A DNA stretch of 64,000 bases from Cystobacter fuscus DSM 2262 (GTDB taxonomy: Bacteria > Myxococcota > Myxococcia > Myxococcales > Myxococcaceae), in the NCBI RefSeq assembly GCF_000335475.2, contig NZ_ANAH02000014.1:1-64000 (forward strand), written 5' to 3'. Numbering within the stretch: the first letter of the stretch is position 1; the number at the start of each line of letters is the position of its first letter. The notes under the pieces are model-generated. The model was not told the origin of the DNA. It saw only the letters and a list, made by a program, of their open reading frames with translations, and ran no database searches. Of this stretch, positions 17,253-26,966 are shown in pieces. The translations under genes were made by a program, and so were the position numbers.

Positions 17253-17330
17253 ACCCATCAAGAAGAGCGCGAGGGGCAGTCACGGGAGATGTCGGGCCGG
17301 GAGGATGCCTCCAAGGTCCACCGTAGCAGA
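17253..17330 (-). repeat. Degenerate copy of the DUF2381 gene 5' end
   Basis: These 78 bp closely match 17044-17121, the start of the DUF2381 gene, including the shared block CTCCAAGGTCCACCGTAGCA. The frame in this copy is broken by a small deletion and a stop. It is probably what remains of a tandem DUF2381 paralog lost by deletion. Confidence 0.6.
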
Positions 17331-17377
17331 TGCAGCACCCGGCACGCTGCAACTCGTCATGGTGCGTGGGCGCCTCA

Positions 17378-17723
17378 GCACTGCACGACGGGAGTTATAG
17401 GTACTCCAGTAGGACAGAGGAGCCCCGTTGTCGTCGCCTGCTCGTCTACTGACTCATGGGTTCTGGGGGTTACACCCTCCGGTAGAACAGCCAGTTCACG
17501 CCAGCACCGCCTAATGCCTTTTAGATGCTGTGCAGTTCGACGCCCGAAATGCCCCAAGTCGCATACGCAGCGACCTGATTAATAGTCCCACGCCAGTAGA
17601 AGAACCTACCCCCTCGACGGTGCCATCCATTACCAACGTGAGAGGAGCGCACCCTTCCCTGCGTATAGTGTTGAGCAGGCAAGCCATGGTTATTGATATT
17701 GATGCGACTTGCAGCTTTTCATG
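17378..17723. repeat. Imperfect tandem duplication, copy 1
   Basis: First unit of a duplication with a period of about 356 bp. It contains a 59-bp block (17460-17518) identical to 17816-17874, with potential hairpins (GGGT-TAC-ACCC; CCTAA-loop-TTAG). It ends with about 12 codons resembling the start of the ORF at 18041 (ATG at 17686), then breaks off. This region and copy 2 are visibly richer in A+T than the rest of the window. No protein-coding gene is seen between 17145 and 18040. Confidence 0.7.
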
Positions 17724-17734
17724 TGAACACCCCA

Positions 17735-18081
17735 ATGCTGCACAACGGGAAATAGGGCCTCTCATAGGATGGAGGAGCCCCTTTGTCGTCGTCTGCTCGC
17801 CCTGCTGATCCAGGAGTTCTGGGGGTTACACCCTCCGGTAGAACAGCCAGTTCACGCCAGCACCGCCTAATGCCATTTAGGTGCTGTGCAGTTCGAACGC
17901 CTGAAGTGCTCCAAGCTCGTATACGCACAGCGACCTCACTAATAGACCAGCACTAATTGAAGGACCTGAGCCCCTCGACGGTGCCATCCATCACCAACGT
18001 GAGAGGATCGCGCCCTTACCTGTATAGAAAACAATATATCATGAACATTGATACCGAATATGTCCTCAGCTTTTTCATCAT
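17735..18081. repeat. Imperfect tandem duplication, copy 2
   Basis: Second unit. The conserved leader (AGCA-CCG-CCTAA-TGCCAT-TTAGG-TGCT can fold as a bulged hairpin) and the CCCTCGACGGTGCCATCCAT block lead directly into the intact ORF at 18041. The leader is better conserved than the coding start, so it may have a function such as a structured 5' UTR or mobile repeat. Confidence 0.65.
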
Positions 18082-18487
18082 TCTTCGCGCGCTTGTAAAC
18101 CTCGCCCGCGCACTTCCCGCAGAACCAGCCGGACAGTCGTCTCTGGATAAAACCCTCGCAACGCTCATTGGGGGTGTATTGACCTGTTGTGGCGCCGTGT
18201 GGATGCAGCTCTATTTCCGTCACCTACCGGCTGAGCTACCGGCTGAGGTCATGAGCTTCTTCGCAAACCTCACGAAAAAAGCGATGGCTCACTATGCCCC
18301 TGTGATTACGCGAATGTTGCGCGACCGGGCTGCGAAGTTCCACAGGCTTGCCGCGGCAGAGATGGATCCAGACGGTGACCGCTTCGTTCGAGTCAAGTAC
18401 AAGGTGCTCAGGTGCTTCACATACCTCCTCGTGGGAGTTGTAGACGCGGCTCAATCTCTCGTGCCCAATGATGCGCTGGTAATCTGA
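18041..18487 (+). CDS. Hypothetical small membrane-associated protein
   Basis: 148 aa from ATG 18041. No family recognised. There is a hydrophobic N-terminal stretch (VLSFFIILRALVNLARAL), a second likely membrane segment (LATLIGGVLTCCGAVWMQL), and a basic helical C-terminal half (VKYKVLRCFTYLLVGVVDA). There is no clear Shine-Dalgarno (AACAATATATC precedes the ATG). Base composition is lower in GC than neighbours, consistent with transfer, and the truncated start of a sister copy lies 355 bp upstream. It may be a real accessory gene of the duplicated element. Confidence 0.45.
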   Translation: MNIDTEYVLSFFIILRALVNLARALPAEPAGQSSLDKTLATLIGGVLTCCGAVWMQLYFRHLPAELPAEVMSFFANLTKKAMAHYAPVITRMLRDRAAKFHRLAAAEMDPDGDRFVRVKYKVLRCFTYLLVGVVDAAQSLVPNDALVI

Positions 18488-18546
18488 ATCAGCACTGCTT
18501 TCCACTGCGGGAGAGCCACGTAACCAGGGCAAGCCCACCGTGGCGC

Positions 18547-19452
18547 TCACGTCCCGGGCGGGCGGAAGTCGGCGCGGGGCACGCCCGGCACGGGAGCCTC
18601 GAAGGCGAACAGGTTGCCCTCCTCGGGCCGCTGGCGCTTCTCCTCCTCGCTCAGCGTGTGATTGGCCGAGGTGACGAAGACCGTGCGCAGCCCCTCGCCC
18701 CCGAAGGTGGGCATGGTGGGGTACTGCACCGGCATGCGCACCTCGCGCTCCACGCGGCCCGAGGGATCGAATCGCACCACCTTCCCGTCGCCGTGGATGG
18801 CGCACCACACGAAGCCTTCACTGTCCACCGTGGCGCCATCCGGACCCGTGCCCTCGGTGATGCGCGCGAAGACGCGGAAGTTCGACGGCGTGCCCGTCTC
18901 CGTGTCGTAGTCCGAGGCCCAGATGGTCTTCTGTGACGTGTCGCCGTGGTACATCGTCCGCCCGTCCGGGCTCCACGTCATCGAGTTCGCCGTCTGCACG
19001 GGCGCCGTGCCCGGGTGCCACTTCCCCGCGCCGTCGTAGCGCCAGAAGGGCAGGGCGCGCGGCGCGTCGCTCGCGTCTCCGGGCTCGAGCGGCTCGTACA
19101 TGGGCCCGGCCCACAAGCGGCCCTGCCGATCCACCCCTCCATCGTTGAAGACGAAGCGGCGCGAATCGAAGGGCGTGGGCGCGAGGAAGCGCAGCGAGCC
19201 GTCGCCCAGGGTGAACTCGAACAAGCCGGTGCGCAGCGCCACCACGGCTCCGGTGGGCGTCAGCCCCAGACAGCCGATCCACGCGGGCATCTTCCAGGCG
19301 GTGTCCTCGCCCGTCCTCGGATCGAAGGCATGCAGCGCGGGCTCGCGCAGACACACCCAGAACAGGCGGCCCGAGCGCTCATCCCAGACAGGGCTCTCCC
19401 CATTGAGGGCCCGGGCCCGAAGCACGCGCCGCACCTGACTCGTTCCACTCAT
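18547..19452 (-). CDS. SMP-30/gluconolactonase-like protein
   Basis: 301-aa six-bladed beta-propeller of the SMP-30/LRE family: metal-dependent lactonases that open sugar lactones. The expected metal-site residues are present: Glu in GESPVWDE (about residue 19), Asn in FNDGGVDRQG, Asn in TANSMTWSPDG and Asp in GPDGATVDSEG. There is no signal peptide, so it is cytoplasmic. It is 63 bp upstream of the end of the histidine-kinase gene on the same strand; the spacing leaves room for its own promoter. Substrate specificity cannot be read from sequence. Confidence 0.87.
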   Translation of the reverse strand: MSGTSQVRRVLRARALNGESPVWDERSGRLFWVCLREPALHAFDPRTGEDTAWKMPAWIGCLGLTPTGAVVALRTGLFEFTLGDGSLRFLAPTPFDSRRFVFNDGGVDRQGRLWAGPMYEPLEPGDASDAPRALPFWRYDGAGKWHPGTAPVQTANSMTWSPDGRTMYHGDTSQKTIWASDYDTETGTPSNFRVFARITEGTGPDGATVDSEGFVWCAIHGDGKVVRFDPSGRVEREVRMPVQYPTMPTFGGEGLRTVFVTSANHTLSEEEKRQRPEEGNLFAFEAPVPGVPRADFRPPGT

Positions 19453-19515
19453 CCCGCGCCTCTCGCGAAGGGGTTGAGCGCCCGGTTATATCGGCCCGCT
19501 CCGGCGAGCCGCCGC

Positions 19516-20993
19516 TCACGCGTCCTTCTGTCCGGGGGCCGACTCCTCGCCGAGGAAGTCCACCTGGAGTCCTCCGTACTCGGAGCGGCCCAGCTTCAGG
19601 CTCCAGCCGTGCAGCACCGTCACCCGCGAGGCGATGGCGAGCCCCAGCCCGTGTCCTCCCGGCCCGCGGGTGCGCGCCGCGTCGCCGCGCACGTGGCGCT
19701 CGAGGATGTGGGGCAGCTCGTGCTCGGGGATGCCGGGCCCGTCGTCCAGCACGCGCAGCCGGAAGGTGGCGCCGGGCTCGCGCTCGAGCACCACCGCCAC
19801 GTGGCCCCCGCGCGCGTTGTAGCGCACGGCGTTGTAGATGACGTTGCTCACCGCCTGCTCGATGAGGGTGTCATCCCCGAGGACGAGCACGGGCGGCTCG
19901 GGCACGGCGTGCTCCAACTGCACGCCCTGCTGGCGCGCGATGGGGCGGTGGCGGCCGATGCACCGGCCCACCAGGGCGTTGAGGTCCACTGGCGCGCGCT
20001 GCATCCCGGGCTCGCCCGCTTCCAGCCGGGCCGCGGCCCCCAGGTTGTGCAGCAGCGCCGCCATGTAGTGCGCCTCCTGGCTGGCCGCCGCGATGACCTC
20101 GCGCTCCACCGGCTCGCCCCGTGCCGCGCGCTGCTGCATCTCGGCCAGGTGCCCCTGGAGCACCGTGAGGGGGATCATCACGTCATGCGTGGTGTTCTGC
20201 AGGAAGGAGCGCAGCGTCTGCTCGCGCTTCTCCTTCAAATCGATCTGCGCGTGGATGGCGCGGCCCGCCTCGTCGAAGGCGAGCGCCAGCTCGGAGATCT
20301 CATCGTCTCCGTGCACGGTGATGGGGCCCTGGTAGGTGCTGCGCACGAAGACCTTCACCTCCCCGGTGAGCTGGCGCAGGCGGCGCACCACCGGCCCCAG
20401 CGCGAGCAGCACGCCCACGAGCGACATCACCGTGGGCAGGAGCCAGAACTCCGGTGGAATGGGCGAGTACCAGGAAGGTCCCGGTCCGGGGCGCCCCGAC
20501 ATCCGCACGAGCACGAAGGCGCACGGTCCGCTGCTCCAGGGCATGCGCACGAGGACATCCCGGGCGTCATTGGGTCCTCCCCAGCCGAGGGCCTGGCCGG
20601 CCACGTCCTCACCCTGTCGCATGGCGCGCGCGAGCGAGGGCTCCAACGGGGGCGCCTGGGGGTTGCGCGCCGTGAGGTCCGGGTCGTACGCGAACAGCCG
20701 CGTGTTTCCCCGGGGCTCGCGGGGCCGGGGTGGGGGACCCCAGCCTCTCTCGGGAGGAGGGCCCTTGGGGCGCTCGGGCGGGGGAGGACGCCGGGCGCGC
20801 GAGCCCTCGAGGCTCCAGGTGTCAGGGGCGGCCTCGCACTGCTCGCGTCCCTCGCCGGCCATGTGCGCGAGGGCGTACTCGGACAGGGCGGTCTCCACGG
20901 CGCGTGTCTCGAGGACCAGGTGGATCCACCCCATGCAGAGCGCGACGGGGATGGCCACCGCCACGGTGGTGAGGGCCAGCCGCATGCGCAGCT

Positions 20994-20997
<4 letters not shown>
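19516..20997 (-). CDS. Sensor histidine kinase
   Basis: 493 aa from GTG 20997, which overlaps the response-regulator stop as GTGA. Order: membrane segment 1 (LALTTVAVAIPVALCMGWI), a Pro/Arg-rich periplasmic sensor region of about 140 residues, membrane segment 2 (FWLLPTVMSLVGVLLALG), HAMP-like linker, HisKA with phospho-acceptor His in NTTHDVMIPLTVL, then the ATPase domain (N-box NVIYNAVRYN, G1 DDGPGIP, G2 GGHGLGLAIA). It is the partner of the OmpR-type regulator immediately upstream. A longer open frame through the regulator gene is only a shadow. Confidence 0.93.
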
Positions 20998-21668
<671 letters not shown>

Positions 21669-21695
21669 GGGTCCTGTCTCCTAGCGGACGAGTCG

Positions 21696-21708
21696 TAAGA
21701 GAATCTTA
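21696..21708. promoter_or_regulatory. Inverted repeat TAAGA-GAA-TCTTA
   Basis: A perfect 5-bp inverted repeat with a 3-base spacer inside an AT-rich patch, 28-40 bp before the response-regulator start in the 291-bp divergent gap. It is a reasonable place for an autoregulatory or promoter element; the binder is not known. Confidence 0.3.
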
Positions 21709-21959
21709 AGGCCGCGCTTGCGGTCGGACTCCGACGGGGCCAGCAGGTGCTCCCCGGGCGGAGGGCTCGGGGATGAGGCGAGACGAGCCCGGCGGCTCCG
21801 GGCGCGGACATGACCGTTTGTTGGCGAGTGTAAGGGATTGAAGAGTTCGCGAGGAAAGCCCCCGCTGATGTGCGGCTCCGGACAAAGGGCCCTGGAGGGC
21901 TATGTCACACTGACAACGTCGTTTTTCCCTCAATTCTCCTTCCGCGAGGAGGCCGGGCC

Positions 21960-23159
21960 ATGTCGACGGACATCCAGATGATGGACGTACACAAGACGAA
22001 TCAACTGCTGGAGGCCATGAGGGCGCAGGTGGATCCGCTCGCGGACGAGGTCATCCAGGAGCTGTTCGCGCGGGGCGAGGTGGGCTCGGCGAACGTGTGG
22101 ATGTCCTATCTGATGAGGCATGGCGCGGCGGGGATGGAGCGGGTGCCCGAGCCGCTGCGGGGCTACTTCGAGCGGAGCGGGCGGTTGCCTGCCTGGGTGG
22201 ACCGCGAGCTGTTGAGCGAGGGCCAGGCGCTGTTCCACCGGTGTGGGCCGTTGGCGGTGGTGGCGCTGGTGGGGGCGGCGCTGCCCACGTGCTACGCGGG
22301 GGCGCAGGGCGTGCAGGTGTTGCACCTGACGTCGCGCATGGAGACGGACATCCTGCGCCGCATCGTGGAGACGGCGCAGATGGTGGTGGATGTGATGGGC
22401 CCGGGGGGATTGGAGGAGGACGGGTGGGGGATTCGCGACGCGCAGCGGGTGCGGCTGATGCATGCGGCCGTGCGCCATCTGGTGCGCCGGAGTGGCCGGT
22501 GGGATGACGCGTGGGGCCAGCCCGTCAACCAGGAGGACATGGCGGGCACGCTGTTCACCTTCTCGGTGGTGACGCTGCGCGCGTTGAGGAAGCTGGGCTA
22601 CACGCCCTCGGCGCGCGAGGCGCAGGCGTACTACCACACGTGGCGGGTGGTGGGCTTCCTCATGGGCGTGGACGAGCGCCTGTTGCCCGCGAGCCTCGAG
22701 GAGGGCGAGCGTCTGGCGGACGCCATCTTCGGGCGGGTGTTCGCCCCCAGCGCGCAGGGCCGGGAGATGACGCGCGTGCTCATCGAGCGGTTGGATCACC
22801 TCGTGCCGGGCCAGGTGTTCGAGGGACTGGCGGCCACGCTCATCCGCCACCTGGTGGGGGAGGAGACGGCGGATCTGCTCGCGGTGCCGCCCTCGGACTG
22901 GTCGCACTCGGTGCTCAAGCCGTTGTGGTTGCTGGGGTGGCTGGTGGAGGGCAGCGAGTGCAGTGAATTGACGGCGAGGATGTGCGAGCTGTTTGGCCGC
23001 AAGCTGGTGGAGGGCCTGGTGTGGATGGGCCGGAGCGGCAGCCGGCCGCCCTTCCGCATTCCGGAGGTGCTGCAGGAGTCCTGGCGGGTCCGGAGCCTCG
23101 AGGAGCGTGCGAGGATGCGCGAGGAGCCCGAATCCCTGCTGGAGAGATCGTCCGCGTGA
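21960..23159 (+). CDS. MpaB/DUF2236-type oxygenase
   Basis: 399 aa from ATG 21960 (GAGGAGG seven bases upstream). It matches the MpaB/rubber-oxygenase catalytic family (DUF2236): helical proteins, several of them b-type haem oxygenases, including the latex-clearing protein Lcp and fungal MpaB. Typical segments are GPLAVVALVGAALPTCYAGA, RRIVETAQMVVDVM, DAQRVRLMHAAVRHL (candidate haem-ligand His) and VNQEDMAGTLFTFSVVTLR. There is no signal peptide, unlike secreted Lcp, so it is probably intracellular. The substrate is unknown. Its stop overlaps the SMR transporter start (GTGA), so the two are translated together. Confidence 0.82.
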   Translation: MSTDIQMMDVHKTNQLLEAMRAQVDPLADEVIQELFARGEVGSANVWMSYLMRHGAAGMERVPEPLRGYFERSGRLPAWVDRELLSEGQALFHRCGPLAVVALVGAALPTCYAGAQGVQVLHLTSRMETDILRRIVETAQMVVDVMGPGGLEEDGWGIRDAQRVRLMHAAVRHLVRRSGRWDDAWGQPVNQEDMAGTLFTFSVVTLRALRKLGYTPSAREAQAYYHTWRVVGFLMGVDERLLPASLEEGERLADAIFGRVFAPSAQGREMTRVLIERLDHLVPGQVFEGLAATLIRHLVGEETADLLAVPPSDWSHSVLKPLWLLGWLVEGSECSELTARMCELFGRKLVEGLVWMGRSGSRPPFRIPEVLQESWRVRSLEERARMREEPESLLERSSA

Positions 23160-23500
23160 ACCCCCATGTCGTGAACCCCTATGTGTTGTTGGGCATTTCG
23201 ATTCTCATGGAGGTGGTGGCGACCTCCTCGTTGCGAGCGAGCGAGAGCTTCACCCGGCTGGTGCCGAGCGTGGTGGTGGTGGTCGGGTATGGCACGGCCT
23301 TCTACGTGATGAGTCACGCGTTGAAGTCGCTGCCGCTGGGGTTCTCGTACGCGGTGTGGAGCGGCGTGGGCACGGCCCTCACTGCCATGATTGGCTGGTT
23401 TTACTTCCGGGATGCGTTCCACTGGAGCGGGCTGGTGGGCATTGGCCTCATCATCGCGGGGGTGGTGGTGCTCAACGTGGGGGGGACGGTGCGGCACTGA
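23156..23500 (+). CDS. SMR family efflux transporter
   Basis: 114 aa, GTG start overlapping the previous stop by four bases; GGAGAG lies nine bases upstream. Four membrane helices and the invariant Glu of helix 1 (LLGISILMEVVATSSLRAS) mark it as a small multidrug resistance (EmrE/SugE-like) proton antiporter; later motifs are GFSYAVWSGVGTALTAMIGW and GLIIAGVVVLNV. SMR proteins export cationic drugs, polyamines or guanidinium. Coupling to the MpaB-type oxygenase suggests it exports a product of, or protects against, that reaction, but this is inference. Confidence 0.9.
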   Translation: MNPHVVNPYVLLGISILMEVVATSSLRASESFTRLVPSVVVVVGYGTAFYVMSHALKSLPLGFSYAVWSGVGTALTAMIGWFYFRDAFHWSGLVGIGLIIAGVVVLNVGGTVRH

Positions 23501-23525
23501 GCGGGCGGTGTATTCTCGCGCCCCC

Positions 23526-25481
23526 ATGCCTCCCGTGACTCTTCCCGAAGACTACCGACGCCATGTGACGGCGGCCCTGGCCGCGCTCGACGTGCGCAAT
23601 CTGGTGCTGAGCCTGCACGACCCGAGCCTGCCGGGGGCGCCCGGGGAGGACGTGGGCCGGGGCTCGCCCTATGCGGCGGGGGGGCAGCGCTTCTTCGAGT
23701 TCGCGCGGGAGCTGGGCTTCACCGGCATCCAACTGGGCCCGCAGGGGCAGACGACGGAGGACAATGCCTCGCCGTATGACGGGACGCTCTTCTCGCGCAA
23801 CGTGTTGAACGTGGCGCTGGGCGAGCTCGTGCGGGAGGAGTCCTGGGGGGCGCTCTTGCGGCCCGAGCGGGTGCGCGCCGTCGCCGCGTCCCGGCCCGGC
23901 GGGGAGTCTCGCGTCCCGCACCGCCATGTCTTCCGGGTGCAGGAGGAGGCGCTGGAGGAGGCGTGGGAGACGTTCCGGTTCAAGCGCGCCCAGGCGCAGC
24001 CGGGCAGTGTCATCGCGCGGGTGGCGGAGCGCTTCGAGGACTTCCAGCGCGAGCATGTGCAGTGGCTGGAGCGGGATGCGCTCTACGACGTGTTGTGCCT
24101 GGAGCATGGCCGCTCGTACTGGCGGGAGTGGTCGAGCGAGTGGGACCGGCGGTTGTGGAATCCGCGTCCGAGCGAGGAGGGGGCGTTCGCCCATCGCCGG
24201 CAGGTGCTGCTCGCGAAGCACGCGGCGCGGGTGGAGGCGTATGCCTTCCGGCAGTTCCTCGTGCATGAGCAGCATCGGGCGTTGCGCGAGCGCACGGCGG
24301 AGTGGGGCCTGAAGCTGTATGGGGATTTGCAGATTGGCTATTCGCCGCGGGACGCGTGGGCGTGGCAGGGGCTGTTCCTGGGCTCGTATCTGATGGGAGC
24401 GCCGCCCAGCCGCACCAATCCCGAGGGACAGCCGTGGAACTATCCGGTGTTGGATCCCTCGCGCTACCACGAGCCGCCCGGGCAGCCCCATGCCTACGAG
24501 CCGGTGGCGAAGCCCGGCCCGGTGTTGTGGTTCATGGCGGCGCGGGTGAACAAGATGCTGGCCGAGTACGACGGGCTGCGCATCGATCATCCGCACGGGC
24601 TGGTGTGTCCCTGGGTGTACCGTGCGGGGGAGCTGGAGCCGGTGCGCGCGGTGCAGAACGGGGCGCGGCTGTTCGCGTCACCGGACCTGGCGGATCATCC
24701 GGAGCTGGCGCGCTACGCGCTCGTGCCGCCGGAGGGGTTGGACCGCTCGGTGGCGCGCTACGCGGACGGGTGGGTGCGCGAGCTGACGCCGGAGCAGGTG
24801 ACGCGCTACAGCGCGCTCTTCGACGCCATCATCGCGGCGGTGCACGCGCAGGGGCGCCAAGTGTCGGACCTGCTGTGCGAGGTGCTCAGCACCATGCCGT
24901 ATTCGCTGCAGCGGGTGTTGGAGCAGTACGGACTGGGGCGCTTCCGGGTGACGCAGAAGGCGGACCTGACGAATCCGCGGGACGTGTACCGGGGAGAGAA
25001 CGCGGCGCCCGCGGACTGGATCATGTTGGGCAACCACGACACGAAGTCCATCTGGGCGTTGGCGGAGCGGTGGTTCGCGGTGGGCGAGGCGCGGGCGCAG
25101 GCGGACTACCTGGCGTGGCGGCTGCATCCCGAGGAGGAGGGGAGGGAGGAGTTCGCCCGGCGGCTGGTGGAGGAGCGGGGGATGCTGGTGCAGGCGAAGT
25201 TCGCGGACCTGTTCGTCAGCCGGGCGGAGAACGTGATGGTGTTCTTCTCGGACCTGTTGGGGCTGAAGGAGACGTACAACGCGCCCGGCACGGTGAGCGA
25301 CGAGAACTGGAGTCTGCGCATTCCCCAGGAGTACCGGCGCGAGTATGGGGAGAAGCTCGGGCGCGACGAGGCGCTGAACCTGCCCGGGGCCTTGGCGCTG
25401 GCGCTGCGCGCGGTGAAGCCGGAGCACCAGCCGCTCATCGAGAACCTGGAGCGGCTGGCGGCGCGCTTGCGGCACGGGTAG
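23526..25481 (+). CDS. malQ: 4-alpha-glucanotransferase (GH77)
   Basis: 651 aa from ATG 23526. A GH77 amylomaltase, which transfers maltosyl/glucanosyl units between maltodextrins in glycogen and maltose metabolism. Seen: substrate loop TEDNASPYDGTLFSRN, nucleophile Asp in YDGLRIDHPHG (about residue 351), acid/base Glu in LLCEVLSTMP (about 451) and transition-state pair in GNHDTKS (about 505). It is longer than minimal bacterial amylomaltases (about 500 aa), with an Arg/Glu-rich insertion after residue 100. A start further upstream inside the SMR gene was rejected. TreZ, encoded about 12 kb downstream, also acts on maltodextrins. Confidence 0.88.
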   Translation: MPPVTLPEDYRRHVTAALAALDVRNLVLSLHDPSLPGAPGEDVGRGSPYAAGGQRFFEFARELGFTGIQLGPQGQTTEDNASPYDGTLFSRNVLNVALGELVREESWGALLRPERVRAVAASRPGGESRVPHRHVFRVQEEALEEAWETFRFKRAQAQPGSVIARVAERFEDFQREHVQWLERDALYDVLCLEHGRSYWREWSSEWDRRLWNPRPSEEGAFAHRRQVLLAKHAARVEAYAFRQFLVHEQHRALRERTAEWGLKLYGDLQIGYSPRDAWAWQGLFLGSYLMGAPPSRTNPEGQPWNYPVLDPSRYHEPPGQPHAYEPVAKPGPVLWFMAARVNKMLAEYDGLRIDHPHGLVCPWVYRAGELEPVRAVQNGARLFASPDLADHPELARYALVPPEGLDRSVARYADGWVRELTPEQVTRYSALFDAIIAAVHAQGRQVSDLLCEVLSTMPYSLQRVLEQYGLGRFRVTQKADLTNPRDVYRGENAAPADWIMLGNHDTKSIWALAERWFAVGEARAQADYLAWRLHPEEEGREEFARRLVEERGMLVQAKFADLFVSRAENVMVFFSDLLGLKETYNAPGTVSDENWSLRIPQEYRREYGEKLGRDEALNLPGALALALRAVKPEHQPLIENLERLAARLRHG

Positions 25482-25493
25482 GGCGGAGCGCCC

Positions 25494-26156
25494 TCAGTAG
25501 CGCACGTCCACCACGATGCGGGTGGGGGCGTGCAGCTCGAGGACGCGGTAGGCCTGGGGCTGCTTCACGCCGAGCACCCAGGTGACCTCGCCCTCGAAGT
25601 CGCACGTCTGCTCCAGCTCCTGGAGCACGGGGAGGGCGGCGGTGCGCTCGCGGCTGGCGATGGTGACCTGGCCGTTCTCGTCGTGGGCCTGGGCGGGCTG
25701 GAGGCTCACCTGCAGGCGGCCCTGTCCGGCGACTTCCGTGGGGTCTCCGGAGCCGCAGCGGATGGCGGGCCCGTCGAGGTACTCGACGCGGTAGCCGGGC
25801 AGCGTCTCTCCGTCGAACTGGAAGACGACGCGGTCGAAGCCCTCGTTGCGCGCGGCGCGCACCTCGCGCAGCGTCGCGGCCTTCTGGCCGGAGCGCGGGA
25901 CGTTCGTCTTCGCCTGGATCCACTCGGGCTCCTTCGCCGGGGGTGGCGTGGCGGGAGATGGGGTGGACGGAGGCGGGGCGGAGGTGGGCTCGGCGGCTGG
26001 GGTGGGAGCGTCCGGCGGGGGTGTCGTGGGGGAGGGAGGTGTCTGGGCCTTCGCGGGAGGCGTCGCGGGGGCGGGAGGCGCCGCTTCCTTGCAGCCCACG
26101 AGTGTGAGACAGGCCGCGAGTCCCACGGCCGACAGCGAGCATCCCCTGCGCTTCAT
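25494..26156 (-). CDS. AMIN-like domain lipoprotein
   Basis: 220 aa with a lipoprotein signal (LAACLTLVGCKEA, Cys22), a 50-residue Pro/Ala/Thr linker, then a beta-rich domain of about 140 residues (FDRVVFQFDG, LPGYRVEYLDGP, HAPTRIVVDVRY) typical of AMIN-like domains, which in other proteins bind peptidoglycan or localise envelope proteins. It is probably anchored in the outer or inner membrane with the domain in the periplasm. It converges on malQ with 12 bp between the stops. Confidence 0.8.
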   Translation of the reverse strand: MKRRGCSLSAVGLAACLTLVGCKEAAPPAPATPPAKAQTPPSPTTPPPDAPTPAAEPTSAPPPSTPSPATPPPAKEPEWIQAKTNVPRSGQKAATLREVRAARNEGFDRVVFQFDGETLPGYRVEYLDGPAIRCGSGDPTEVAGQGRLQVSLQPAQAHDENGQVTIASRERTAALPVLQELEQTCDFEGEVTWVLGVKQPQAYRVLELHAPTRIVVDVRY

Positions 26157-26272
26157 GCACGTCCTCCTGGTGGCCCCTGGGGCCGGGTGGAGGCCCGGTG
26201 TGTCACGGCGTGCGCCCGGGGGCCAGCAAGGAAGGCGGAACGGGCCTGACGCCCGTTCCGCCGGAGGGGGAC

Positions 26273-26743
26273 TCAGTCCTGCTGGCGGGGAACGAACTGG
26301 CCGCGGATCTCGCCCCCCGGATTGTTCACGGTGTGGACGTTCACGTAGAACTGCCCGTTCTTGAAGGCCTCCTGCTCCTCGGAGCTGAGCTTCCGGGTGC
26401 CCGAGAAGCTGCCGATGCGCAGGTCGGTGCCGGTGGTGACCTGGAGGCCGAAGACGATGCCTCCCGCCACGCTGGGCGCGCCCTGGTGGATGTGGACCGA
26501 GCTGCCAGACACTTCGTGCAGGTCGCTCAACAGGCCGCTGAAGGTGCCCGTGACCTTGAGTTCACTGCCGTCGAGTTCGGCGGTGGCGACGCCCGAGGCG
26601 TTGGTGTTCACCGCGGGCGCCTCGTTGGCTCCCGACAACTGCGCGGTGGCGACGTAGGGCGCCCCTCCGCAGCCGACCAGCCCGACCAGGCCCACTCCCA
26701 CCAGCATCCGCACCGCCTGACGCATCGTGTAACGCATATTCAT
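26273..26743 (-). CDS. CHRD domain lipoprotein
   Basis: 156 aa. The signal ends in GLVGLVGCGG (lipobox Cys25). The rest is one CHRD domain (YVATAQLSGANEAPAVNTNA, VHIHQGAPSVAGGIV, FYVNVHTVNNPGGEIRGQ), a beta-sandwich found in chordin and many bacterial surface proteins, of unknown function. The ATG at 26743 has GGAG six bases upstream; the much longer frame upstream is a shadow. Divergent from the aminotransferase gene across a 223-bp gap. Confidence 0.87.
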   Translation of the reverse strand: MNMRYTMRQAVRMLVGVGLVGLVGCGGAPYVATAQLSGANEAPAVNTNASGVATAELDGSELKVTGTFSGLLSDLHEVSGSSVHIHQGAPSVAGGIVFGLQVTTGTDLRIGSFSGTRKLSSEEQEAFKNGQFYVNVHTVNNPGGEIRGQFVPRQQD

Positions 26744-26966
26744 GGTTTCTCCTCTGTCTTCCACCAGGGTCCGGGCGGGTGCCCGGGATGGGCTGGGGAC
26801 CCTGACCCTGTGTGCCGGTCCGTGTCTAGAGGACTTCTGGGCTCGCATCGATTCGGCGTGCAGGCAAGTGCCCGGTAGCGCACGGACCGCTTGGGCGGAG
26901 GCCACGTGGCGCGTATACCGTCGCCGCGACTCGTCGCGCTTGGCGCTTCCCTGGAGTGTGAAACCC

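Noticed and set aside
17460..17900. Possible integron attC site in the repeat
   Set aside because: GCCTAA and TTAGG arms resemble attC boxes but the RYYYAAC/GTTRRRY ends do not match and no integrase is present.
17375..17928. Two short minus-strand ORFs sharing GIRRCWRELAVLPEGVTPRT
   Set aside because: They come from the duplicated repeat; conservation is at the DNA level and no start site is good, so I recorded the repeat instead.
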